Source: JAKLHL01 sp964411885 (GTDB lineage: Bacteria; Bdellovibrionota; JAFGOL01). From it: a stretch of DNA of 14,593 bases. The stretch is taken from the NCBI GenBank assembly GCA_964411885.1, contig CAYPMK010000035.1:1-14593 (forward strand). The letters run 5' to 3'. Shown one piece after another: positions 1 through 6,646 of this stretch (positions are counted from its first letter, which is position 1; each line of letters starts with the position of its first letter). The position numbers were made by a program, and so were the translations under genes. Under the pieces are notes generated by a model, which did no database searches, was not told where the DNA came from, and was given only the letters and a program-made list of their open reading frames with translations.

Positions 1-2
1 TG

Positions 3-1433
3 GTGGGTGTTTTTAATAACCCTACTTACAAAAATATGCCAACAGTACCCATTGGCCATATTTGTTTCGAACGACCAAGATACTACTCTTACGCGGACCC
101 TCTAAATAGAAGATTTGAAATAGATGTAATAATAAAAGAAAATGCTGATGGTGTTAGTGATCCAATACACATTTTATCCATGTTAATCCCTAACACCGTT
201 CCATATAATACCTCTATCGTAATGAGTGGGGGCAACAATAAAACAGACGGCGTACCTGTATCTATGTTAAGCAGAAAAAAAGACAATAAGCCTCTAAAAT
301 TAAAGTTAAATGAGCCAGAAAAAAAATACAACAGTTCCACTCTGAATATAAACAATATACACCCAAATAATATTGTATGGGTCCATGGTTTAGATCTGAT
401 ATCAAAATTATATCCAGAAATGAATATAACAAGATCTGTCATATCTGGAATAGATGGGGTTGCAAAAATAACAAAAATACCAAGCTCATCTGTGCTAATG
501 ATATCATCTCCAAACCATAAAACTGGCTTTAACTTTGAAACTGCAATAGCCCCGTATGAACACAACATCACGCTTTTAAATAAACCTTATTGCAGTACTA
601 ATTCTTGCATGTGCTTAATAAGACCACTAGGTTTTGATGACCCAGAAGTAAGTATTTATTCAAAGAATCCCTATTTTAAAAAAACCATCAAGTTCAAAAA
701 CTCTGAATTCATAAATATTAATACTCCAATTATGAAGGACGCCATTTTAGAATTAAAATCTAATGGGCAGAGTTTTGGGATAATGAAAATAAATTCAAAA
801 CCAGAAACAACAAGCATAATTGAACCAGTACACAAGAACATACAAGAGCTGCTGGGAAAAATAAATAAAATAGTCCTATCACCATATCACGAAGCCCCAT
901 GTAGAAAGTATAAGATAAATGTAATGTTAACAGAGAACGAGGGCAACACTGATATGAACGGAGAATTTAGAATAAATGATATAGACACTATCAATAACTA
1001 TTTGGACATTCTAGTAGAAGGGGACGATGTTACAGCTAAAATAAATATACCTGTCATACACCACCATGAAAAACTGAATTTTAATACCAACATCCCTTGT
1101 GAACAGACCATAAGAACATGGGAGAAAATATTGCCAAATAAAAGAAATAATAGTTTTATATACGGAGAAATACCTTATCATAAAAGCTACAAAGCTTTCT
1201 TAATAGGTGATAACAACGAAACTATAAAAGAAGCATACTATTTTAACTCTGTAATGATCCCCGATAAAAAAACATATTCCACTATATATGATCCTACAAA
1301 CAAAGCTTTTTCTAGATTCCTGTTCTCTGATATAAAGGAAGGTAAATACATACTATATCTTATTAGTGGAAACGAACTAATACATTCTAGAATATTCAGC
1401 GTTGAATCTAACAGGACGGTAGTTCTAAATTAG
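3..1433 (+). CDS. Partial protein with carboxypeptidase-regulatory-like beta repeats, function unknown
   Basis: I do not recognise this protein as a whole. The frame is open to the left edge and the GTG at position 3 has no visible ribosome site, so this is probably the C-terminal 476 residues of a longer protein. Three stretches share the pattern of a carboxypeptidase-regulatory-like beta-sandwich: a polar turn, a small 'dGxxxi' strand, a 'xxIxxgxY' strand and a final hydrophobic edge strand. They lie at about residues 143-193 (SGIDGVAKITKIP), 303-361 (TDMNGEFRINDID) and 410-476 (FLFSDIKEGKYILYL). Six cysteines (21, 197, 202, 204, 300, 366) and the lack of any catalytic motif suit an extracytoplasmic binding or structural protein, but the signal peptide, if any, is outside the window. 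The stop TAG is part of the Shine-Dalgarno of the DUF192 gene, so the two genes are probably co-translated. The repeat assignment is inference from pattern only. Confidence 0.7.
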   Translation: MGVFNNPTYKNMPTVPIGHICFERPRYYSYADPLNRRFEIDVIIKENADGVSDPIHILSMLIPNTVPYNTSIVMSGGNNKTDGVPVSMLSRKKDNKPLKLKLNEPEKKYNSSTLNINNIHPNNIVWVHGLDLISKLYPEMNITRSVISGIDGVAKITKIPSSSVLMISSPNHKTGFNFETAIAPYEHNITLLNKPYCSTNSCMCLIRPLGFDDPEVSIYSKNPYFKKTIKFKNSEFININTPIMKDAILELKSNGQSFGIMKINSKPETTSIIEPVHKNIQELLGKINKIVLSPYHEAPCRKYKINVMLTENEGNTDMNGEFRINDIDTINNYLDILVEGDDVTAKINIPVIHHHEKLNFNTNIPCEQTIRTWEKILPNKRNNSFIYGEIPYHKSYKAFLIGDNNETIKEAYYFNSVMIPDKKTYSTIYDPTNKAFSRFLFSDIKEGKYILYLISGNELIHSRIFSVESNRTVVLN

Positions 1434-1441
1434 GAGGATAA

Positions 1442-1924
1442 ATGAATAAAAAAAAGATGTTATTATTGTTCCTAGTTACCTTCGTTATTTTCAGTTTATT
1501 CATGTTGTTTGGTGAAAAAGATAAATGTGAGAAAAAAGACAACTCTATATGTACAGTAAAAGTAGAAGGGCACAAATTAGAGCTAACAGTTGCATATTCA
1601 ACAGAAGCACAGATGAGGGGGTTGATGGGGGTAACAGATCTAAAAGAGGGGCAAGGGATGATATTTGTTTATGACACTCCACAAGTTCTGTCTTTCTGGA
1701 TGAAGAACACACTGATCCCTTTAAGTATAGCTTATGTTAAATCTGACGGACAAATAGCCGCCATACAAGAAATGTATCCAGAATTAGGCAAACCAGATTG
1801 GGAATTAAAATCATACCCTTCAAAAGAGATCGTTAAATATGCAATAGAAGTTCCGGCAGGATGGTTCGAAAAAGCAGGAGTGAACCACTCCACCAAGATC
1901 AAGATACCAAAGGCCTTAAGATAG
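1442..1924 (+). CDS. DUF192 family protein, membrane-anchored
   Basis: A 160-residue protein of the DUF192 family (PF02643), a small beta-rich domain of unknown biochemical role, usually exported or membrane-tethered in bacteria. Visible features: a hydrophobic N-terminal segment at residues 6-23 with lysines before it and no lipobox, so an uncleaved anchor or signal peptide is likely. The family core follows from about residue 38 to 156: 'RGLMG' at 59-63, the strand 'GMIFVYDTP' and the hallmark 'FWMKNTLIPLSIAYV' at 85-99, then 'YAIEVPAGWFEKAGV' near the end. Length is normal for the family. The start is fixed by AGGAGG (1432-1437), 4 nt ahead of the ATG and overlapping the upstream stop, which indicates coupling to the preceding gene. 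Its stop codon directly abuts the stop codon of the convergent minus-strand gene. Family call is firm; function is not known. Confidence 0.93.
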   Translation: MNKKKMLLLFLVTFVIFSLFMLFGEKDKCEKKDNSICTVKVEGHKLELTVAYSTEAQMRGLMGVTDLKEGQGMIFVYDTPQVLSFWMKNTLIPLSIAYVKSDGQIAAIQEMYPELGKPDWELKSYPSKEIVKYAIEVPAGWFEKAGVNHSTKIKIPKALR

Positions 1925-2386
1925 TTATTTCTTTTCTGTTTGTACTACTGGTTCTTCTTTCTTTGGTTCTTCTACTTTTACTTCTTCCTTGGGCTCTTCT
2001 TTCTTTGATGAATTTTTCTTATCCCTTTTCTTTTCTTCTTTCTTGTCTTCTTTTTTCTGTTCTTCAACCTTTACTTCTTCTATTACAACAACCTGCTCTA
2101 CCTCTGGCTTCACCATCCCTGTGCATTTTGAAAGATATGCTTCAAGTTTTTTATAAGCTAAAAGGTTCTTGCAATCAAAAGTCGATATAGCATTAGAACC
2201 ACCCATTATTTTACCAACCCAACAGATACAAGCATTTGTATCTATATAGTAATACAGATCGTCTATATCTAGATCTGCTTTGATTATTTGCGTCCCTTTT
2301 TCATCAAGGTCCACTTTTATCATTTTAGATCCTGAAGCAAAAACAACAGAAGATAATAAAAAAGATAATAAAAATAATTTTTTCAT
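1925..2386 (-). CDS. Secreted protein with four cysteines and a Lys/Glu-rich tail, unknown function
   Basis: A 153-residue protein I cannot assign to a named family. Residues 1-17 form a typical Sec signal peptide (MKKLFLLSFLLSSVVFA), probably cut after Ala17, so it should reach the periplasm or beyond. A compact region (about 20-92) holds four cysteines, Cys53, Cys55, Cys72 and Cys88, in the contexts 'NACICW', 'FDCKN' and 'SKCTG'; they could form two disulfides or bind a metal or haem, although there is no CXXCH motif. From about 96 to the end the protein is a low-complexity charged tail of Lys, Glu, Val and a few Pro, with variants of 'EEVKVEEpKKEE' recurring, probably unfolded. An AGGAGG site 4 nt before the ATG supports the start. 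It lies 34 nt downstream of the exporter gene and may share its transcript. Confidence 0.85.
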   Translation of the reverse strand: MKKLFLLSFLLSSVVFASGSKMIKVDLDEKGTQIIKADLDIDDLYYYIDTNACICWVGKIMGGSNAISTFDCKNLLAYKKLEAYLSKCTGMVKPEVEQVVVIEEVKVEEQKKEDKKEEKKRDKKNSSKKEEPKEEVKVEEPKKEEPVVQTEKK

Positions 2387-2420
2387 AATTCCTCCTATAT
2401 TTTAAGAACTCTATATCCAG

Positions 2421-3668
2421 CTAAATTCGTTGTAAATATCTATTAGACAATTTTATACTTGAGAACAATATAAACATACTAATAGACATTATAATGCCTA
2501 TGGAAGTAAATGTTATAGGGGCGCCTGCTTCTTCTGCAATATATCCTGATATAAAGTTGCCGATTGGGCTGGCTCCGGCAAAAACAACCGTATAAACTCC
2601 CATTACCCTGCCCCTATATTCATCGCTAGAGTTTAGCTGAAGAACAGAATTAGCAACAGTAAAGAACCAAAGATTAAAAATGCCACAAAGAGCAAGAAAC
2701 AAAGAAGAACTATATATGTTTCTTGTAAAACCAAGAACTATAAAACAAAGACCCAAAAAGAAAGAACTAAACATTAGTGTCCTCGGTTTTGGATTAGAAC
2801 CTCCAAGTACTGAAACAGAAACAGCTCCTATAAGAGAACCAACACCAAGGGAAGAAAGAAGGATCCCAAATCCTTTTTCCTTTAAACCTAGAACAGTTTT
2901 TGCAAAAACCGGTATAAGAACATTGTAATTAAAGCTAACTATTGTAACAAAGAGTATTATAAGAGACGTTTTAAACAAAACTGGATTTTTGTAAATATAA
3001 TTGAGACCATCAACTATTTCCGACAATATAGATGAAGCCTTGAGTTTTTTGTTCTCTATCACGTGTGCGGTTTGTATCATAAACAAACTAGCAATCACGC
3101 TTATAAAACTTATACCATTTATAAAGAAGCACCATTCAATACCTATACCTGTCATTAATATACCTGCTATTGCAGGACCAACTATCCTTGCTGTATTAAA
3201 TATTGCAGAATTAAGACCAACTGCATTCACTAGATCTTTTCTACCAACAAGCTCTATCACATAGGCTTGCCTTGCAGGCATATCAAGCGAATTTGTGCAT
3301 CCCAATATGAAAGCCAAGAGAACAACATGCCAATACACAACTACGTCCATATAAACAAGTGTAAAAAGGACAAAGGCTTGTAACATTGCCATTATCTGAG
3401 TAAATATAAGTATCTTTTTCTTAGATAGTTTATCTACTATTACACCAGCAAATAAAGAAAATATCATCGTAGGAAGGAACTGCATCGCGCTCACTATGCC
3501 TAATTTTAACGGTGAATTAGTTATAGTATAAACAAGCCACGCCTGAGCCATAACTTGTATCCATGTACCTATTAATGAAATAACCTGACCAAAAAAGAAA
3601 TATCTATAATTTTTGTGATATAAAGAATGGAAATTTTTGTATACGAACAATTCTAGTTTCTTAAACAT
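2421..3668 (-). CDS. MFS exporter, MFS_3 / EntS-like family
   Basis: A major facilitator superfamily transporter of about 415 residues in the inner membrane, most like the MFS_3 group (PF05977) that includes the enterobactin exporter EntS and other proton-driven efflux carriers. Seen: roughly 12 hydrophobic segments; a motif-A-like loop 'GVIVDKLSKKK' between helices 2 and 3; and the group signature 'DMPARQAYVIELV' followed by 'NAVGLNSAIFNTARIVGPA' around helices 4-5. The substrate cannot be told from sequence, and no siderophore gene is nearby. Start choice: an ATG at 3677 adds three residues (MCA) but the AAAGGG ribosome site touches it, whereas the ATG at 3668 has the same site 9 nt away; I chose 3668. 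The gene begins only about 28 nt after the end of rnpB with no clear terminator between, so it is probably transcribed from the rnpB or tRNA promoter upstream. Confidence 0.9.
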   Translation of the reverse strand: MFKKLELFVYKNFHSLYHKNYRYFFFGQVISLIGTWIQVMAQAWLVYTITNSPLKLGIVSAMQFLPTMIFSLFAGVIVDKLSKKKILIFTQIMAMLQAFVLFTLVYMDVVVYWHVVLLAFILGCTNSLDMPARQAYVIELVGRKDLVNAVGLNSAIFNTARIVGPAIAGILMTGIGIEWCFFINGISFISVIASLFMIQTAHVIENKKLKASSILSEIVDGLNYIYKNPVLFKTSLIILFVTIVSFNYNVLIPVFAKTVLGLKEKGFGILLSSLGVGSLIGAVSVSVLGGSNPKPRTLMFSSFFLGLCFIVLGFTRNIYSSSLFLALCGIFNLWFFTVANSVLQLNSSDEYRGRVMGVYTVVFAGASPIGNFISGYIAEEAGAPITFTSIGIIMSISMFILFSSIKLSNRYLQRI

Positions 3669-3696
3669 AGCACACATCCCTTTGAAGTAATAACAG

Positions 3697-3990
3697 CAAG
3701 AAGAGCGGTAAGCCGGGTTCTGTTTTCGACAGTCATTCCTCTAGGCTTTATGTTACCACAAAGCTCAAGCGATCTACCCGCGTACCTCAGATGAGCCATC
3801 CTACTACGTACGCCTATTTGATCTTGCTCCGCGCAGAGCTTGCCTGATTTCACTACAGCGACCTAAGCCCTGTACATTCTTTCTGTTGCGCTAGTCCTCA
3901 CCTCACGGTGGATGGGCGTTACCCACTGCGCTGCTCTATGGAGCCCGGACTTTCCTCTTGGTGTTGCCAAGCGACTGTCCGCTCTTCTTG
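3697..3990 (-). ncRNA. rnpB: RNase P RNA, bacterial type A with reduced specificity domain
   Basis: This is the catalytic RNA of RNase P, which cuts the 5' leader from pre-tRNAs together with RnpA. The ends are set by a perfect 12-bp P1 helix (3697-3708 with 3979-3990). Other visible parts: P2 (ACAGTC with GACTGT); a short P3 hairpin CTTGG-CAACA-CCAAG; the conserved core AGGAAAGTCCGGGCTCC near 3940-3956 pairing as P4 with the ACAGAACCCGGCTTA end; GGAGCAAGATCAAATAGG near 3813-3830; L15 GGT (3776-3778), which binds the tRNA CCA end; and P18 with a GTAA loop. The P6 pseudoknot is kept by compensation: GAGC (3933-3936) with GCTC (3793-3796), where E. coli has GGGC/GCCC. At about 294 nt it is shorter than the usual 350-400. 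The stretch between the P7-side ACAGAAAG and GGCAAG is only about 34 nt, so P12 is a stub and P13/P14 are absent. It lies 3 nt after the zinc-ribbon stop codon. Confidence 0.96.
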
Positions 3991-3993
3991 TAA

Positions 3994-4704
3994 TTAGTTG
4001 TTTATATAAATAATTAATCTCTGGCAAGATGGACAATGATAAACCTTGTCTGCCTTTACCACTTGATTACAGAATTGCTTTGGTAGAGCCATGTTGCAAG
4101 CACCACACCTTTCTGACATTATTAAAGAAACCCCAACACCATTCTTTGTATCGCAGGCTTTAATATACCTACTCCTTGTTTCATCAGGGATGTCAGACAT
4201 CACTCTCAACCTTGAATCTTGCATATCTTTTATCTCTGAATCTAGTTGATTTGTAGCATCCTTCATTTGTACCAAGAGTGTTTCATATGACCTAACAGCT
4301 TCTTTTAATTCCTTCTCTATTGCCAACATTTCTGTCATGAGTTTGTTTGATTCAGTATTAAGAGCTTGATGCTGGTCGTTTAGACTTGAAACAGCTTTCT
4401 TTAACTGATTAACTTCTTTAAGTGCTGCTTGATATTCTTTACTGTTCTTAACTGAAGAAAGTTTATCTTCTGCCCTTGAAAGTTTTGCTGTTTCTTCACC
4501 GAGAACATCAGCGACATGTTTTGTTTTTCTTGAACCAGCTTCTGTTTCTGTACTCTTGGCCCTTAGTTTTGATTCTGTTTCTTTAAGTTTTTTAAGAGCT
4601 TCGTTGAGCCCTTTTGGAGGAAGTTTTTTCTTGTTAGACAAGTCCTTTATTTTTTCATCTATCTGCCTTAACTTATTAAGCACTTCATAAAGGAGAACCG
4701 ACAT
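3994..4704 (-). CDS. Coiled-coil protein with C-terminal C4 zinc ribbon (HP0958/CT398-like)
   Basis: A 236-residue protein of the zf-RING_7 / DUF164 group. Most of it (about residues 8-180) is heptad-rich Lys/Glu/Leu helix expected to form a long antiparallel coiled-coil hairpin. The end is a treble-clef zinc ribbon with Cys200-x2-Cys203 (CGAC) and Cys224-x2-Cys227 (CPSC). The best studied relative, Helicobacter pylori HP0958 (FlgZ), binds the sigma factor RpoN and a flagellin mRNA; for most bacteria, probably including this one, the role is unclear and a nucleic-acid or protein-bridging job is inferred. The start is the ATG at 4704, preceded by GGAGGG (4708-4713). The open frame runs further upstream only because it reads through the tRNA gene, so that extension is rejected. 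It sits 23 nt after the tRNA and 3 nt before rnpB, suggesting one transcript for all three. Confidence 0.92.
   Translation of the reverse strand: MSVLLYEVLNKLRQIDEKIKDLSNKKKLPPKGLNEALKKLKETESKLRAKSTETEAGSRKTKHVADVLGEETAKLSRAEDKLSSVKNSKEYQAALKEVNQLKKAVSSLNDQHQALNTESNKLMTEMLAIEKELKEAVRSYETLLVQMKDATNQLDSEIKDMQDSRLRVMSDIPDETRSRYIKACDTKNGVGVSLIMSERCGACNMALPKQFCNQVVKADKVYHCPSCQRLIIYINN
4001..4027 (-). promoter_or_regulatory. Candidate internal promoter for rnpB
   Basis: Inside the last codons of the zinc-ribbon gene the minus strand reads TTGCCA (4022-4027), a 15-nt spacer, then TATAAA (4001-4006). A start about 7 nt beyond the -10 would fall at 3993-3994, just ahead of the P1 helix of rnpB at 3990. 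Position fits a dedicated rnpB promoter, but the spacer is shorter than the ideal 17 and the region is generally AT-rich, so chance is a real alternative. Confidence 0.35.
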
Positions 4705-4727
4705 ATTCCCTCCAAAGGATCTTTGGG

Positions 4728-4803
4728 TGGTGGGCCCACTAGGACTCGAACCTAGGACCATCCGGTTATGAGCCGGATGCTCTACCAACTGAGCTATAGG
4801 CCC
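4728..4803 (-). tRNA. tRNA with CAU anticodon, best fit tRNA-Ile2 (lysidine type)
   Basis: A complete 76-nt cloverleaf with encoded CCA (4728-4730). Acceptor GGGCCTA pairs with TGGGCCC (one G-U), D arm GCTC/GAGC, anticodon arm TCCGG-CTCATAA-CCGGA, a 5-nt variable loop, and T arm CTAGG-TTCGAGT-CCTAG. The anticodon is CAT. This could be elongator tRNA-Met or tRNA-Ile2, whose C34 is changed to lysidine by TilS so that it reads AUA. The pairs C4-G69, C5-G68, U12-A23 and C29-G41 together with A73 match the E. coli isoleucine/TilS determinants, while E. coli elongator tRNA-Met has U4-A69 and A5-U68. I therefore favour Ile2; the tRNA call itself is near certain. It is not an initiator, since the first acceptor pair G1-C72 is formed. 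Confidence 0.95.
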
Positions 4804-4817
4804 AAAAGACTATAGGC

Positions 4818-4846
4818 TTTATAGTAAAAGGTTAAAAAAATCGCAA
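4818..4846 (-). promoter_or_regulatory. Sigma-70 promoter of the tRNA / zinc-ribbon / rnpB unit
   Basis: The minus strand reads TTGCGA (4841-4846), exactly 17 nt of spacer, then TATAAA (4818-4823). A start 7 nt downstream, near 4811, would leave a leader of only about 8 nt before the tRNA at 4803. The promoter lies just behind the rpoD stop codon (4859-4861). Both hexamers and the spacing are close to consensus, so this is a good candidate for the main start of the tRNA cluster. Confidence 0.65.
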
Positions 4847-4858
4847 GAGCTTTTTACT

Positions 4859-6646
4859 CTAATTTGAACCCTCTACAAAAGGCTTTAATTTCTTTGATCT
4901 GCTCCTTCTTCTAAGCTTCTGCAAAGCCTTTGCTTCTATTTGCCTTATCCTTTCTCTTGTTACATCAAAATCCTGACCAACTTCCTCGAGGGTGTGATCA
5001 CTTTCTTCACCTATCCCGAACCTCATTCTTAAGACCTTTTCCTCTTTTGGAGTAAGGGTTGAGAGTACTTTTCTTGTTTGTTCAGAAAGATTGAGGTTTA
5101 TTATTGCCTCAGAAGGAGAAACGGCTGTGGTATCTTCTATAAAATCACCAAGATGTGAGTCTTCTTCTTCTCCTATTGGAGTTTCCAAAGAAACTGGTTC
5201 TTTTGATATTCTAAGCACCTTTCTTACTTTATCTACCGGCATTTCCATTCTTTCTGCTATCTCTTCTGGGTTTGGTTCTCTTCCTATTTCCTGAACCAAG
5301 GCTCTCTGTGTCCTTATTAGTTTGTTTATGGTCTCTATCATGTGAACAGGTATTCTTATTGTTCTTCCTTGGTCAGCAATAGCTCTTGTTATAGCCTGAC
5401 GTATCCACCAAGTAGCATAGGTACTAAATTTATAACCTCTTTTATACTCAAACTTATCAACTGCTTTCATTAGACCAATATTTCCTTCCTGTATAAGATC
5501 AAGAAACTGAAGGCCTCTGTTGGTATATTTTTTTGCAATACTTATAACCAATCTTAAGTTTGCTTCTACCAATTCGTTCTTGGCCTTATCTGCCATCTTC
5601 TCGCCTTCTATGATCTCGTGACAAAGACCTCTTAGTATTTGAAGAGGGAGCTTTGAATCAGCTTCTATTTTATCAAGGACTTTCTTGTGTTCTTCTATTA
5701 ATAGATTTATCTCATCCATGTATTCAACTGTAATGCCAAGCTGTTCTTTATATTGTTTCTCTAGTTTAGAATTTTTTCTTAAAGCGTTCTTTAGTTCATT
5801 AAAATCTTTAACGCTGTTAACTTGTACTTTTCTTAATTGCCTTCTTATTGCAAATTCTGCCTGTTTTATCTGTTGATAGTAAACCTTAAACTTGCTTATT
5901 ATCCTATTTATGGTCTTCCTGTTAAGGTTTATCTCCCTAAAGGATTCTCTCATCTTTGCTTTATTGCTCTCTATTTCATCAAGCATCTTTTGTTGGACTG
6001 CTGCTTTTGACTTCTTTGCCTTTTGGTCTAATGACATATTAGCGTCAAACATGTTCTGTATTAGATCAATGCTCTCAAGTATTTTTTTCTCAAGGGTGCT
6101 TTCGTTTATGGAGTTCTCCATGTCGTCTCCACCCTTAACAAGATCAGAGACCCTGTAACGACCTTTCCTTAGTTTGTCTGCAAGGTCCACTATACCACTT
6201 ATACCAAGCTCAGAATTAAACACCACGTTTAGTATTCTGTTCTCGCCCTCTTCTATTCTTTTTGCTATCTCTATTTCTCCGTCCCTTGATAACAAAGAAA
6301 CGCCGCCCATTTTTCTGAGATACAATCTGACCGGGTCACTAACTTCTGAACTTATAGTCTCTATGTCGTCTAAAAATCCTTCTGTAAGTTCTGTTTCTTC
6401 GCCACCTGTATCTTCAACTATATAATCTTGGTTTGATTTTATTTTTTGATATTTCTTCTCATTCTCGACTATCTCTATGTTACTTTGTTCTATAAGACTA
6501 AGAATGGCGTCTACTTCTTCTTTGTCCATTATGTAGCTTGATAGCCCATCATCTATTTCTTTAAATGTTAAAAAGCCTTTGTTAGAGCCAACCGTTAGAA
6601 GCTCTTTAACAGTAACAACTTTTTCTCTTTCAAAACTGGATTTCAT
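4859..6646 (-). CDS. rpoD: RNA polymerase primary sigma factor RpoD (sigma-70)
   Basis: The housekeeping sigma factor, 595 residues, which directs RNA polymerase core to -10/-35 promoters. Domain order: region 1.1 (about 1-70), region 1.2 ('DPVRLYLRKMGGVSLLSR' 104-121), a long non-conserved region (about 135-350) as in Gram-negative sigma-70, region 2 (353-425, with 'LIQEGNIGLMKAVDKFEY' and the melting/-10 helix 'YATWWIRQAITRAI'), region 3 (430-507), and region 4 (525-590) with the -35 helix-turn-helix 'TLEEVGQDFDVTRERIRQIE' at 552-571. The N-terminal 1.1 region and the NCR separate it from stationary-phase or alternative group 2 sigmas. Its ATG overlaps the dnaG stop as ATGA, with a GGAGGAG ribosome site inside the last dnaG codons, so translation is coupled. 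It is the last gene of the macromolecular-synthesis operon. Confidence 0.98.
   Translation of the reverse strand: MKSSFEREKVVTVKELLTVGSNKGFLTFKEIDDGLSSYIMDKEEVDAILSLIEQSNIEIVENEKKYQKIKSNQDYIVEDTGGEETELTEGFLDDIETISSEVSDPVRLYLRKMGGVSLLSRDGEIEIAKRIEEGENRILNVVFNSELGISGIVDLADKLRKGRYRVSDLVKGGDDMENSINESTLEKKILESIDLIQNMFDANMSLDQKAKKSKAAVQQKMLDEIESNKAKMRESFREINLNRKTINRIISKFKVYYQQIKQAEFAIRRQLRKVQVNSVKDFNELKNALRKNSKLEKQYKEQLGITVEYMDEINLLIEEHKKVLDKIEADSKLPLQILRGLCHEIIEGEKMADKAKNELVEANLRLVISIAKKYTNRGLQFLDLIQEGNIGLMKAVDKFEYKRGYKFSTYATWWIRQAITRAIADQGRTIRIPVHMIETINKLIRTQRALVQEIGREPNPEEIAERMEMPVDKVRKVLRISKEPVSLETPIGEEEDSHLGDFIEDTTAVSPSEAIINLNLSEQTRKVLSTLTPKEEKVLRMRFGIGEESDHTLEEVGQDFDVTRERIRQIEAKALQKLRRRSRSKKLKPFVEGSN

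Noticed and set aside
89..571. 160-codon minus-strand frame opposite the first gene
   Set aside because: It mirrors the plus-strand gene, shows no family pattern and has no convincing start context.
1925..2090. Possible simple-sequence repeat or CRISPR-like tract
   Set aside because: The TTCTT-rich stretch is irregular and explained by Lys/Glu codons; there are no evenly spaced direct repeats.
1861..2190. Leucine-rich plus-strand frame
   Set aside because: It is the antisense shadow of the Lys/Glu-rich tail of the secreted protein; runs of CTT/TTC give false Leu/Phe/Ser.
3653..3853. Minus-strand open frame of 66 codons
   Set aside because: It lies within the conserved RNase P RNA sequence; its codons spell the rnpB core, a well-known false protein call.
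4705..4788. N-terminal extension of the zinc-ribbon protein
   Set aside because: These 28 codons translate the tRNA gene and the 23-nt gap; the real start at 4704 has its own GGAGGG site.
4831..4860. Intrinsic terminator after rpoD
   Set aside because: A run of seven T follows, but the hairpin is only AGAG/CTCT (4 bp) and the T-run is the spacer of a good promoter.
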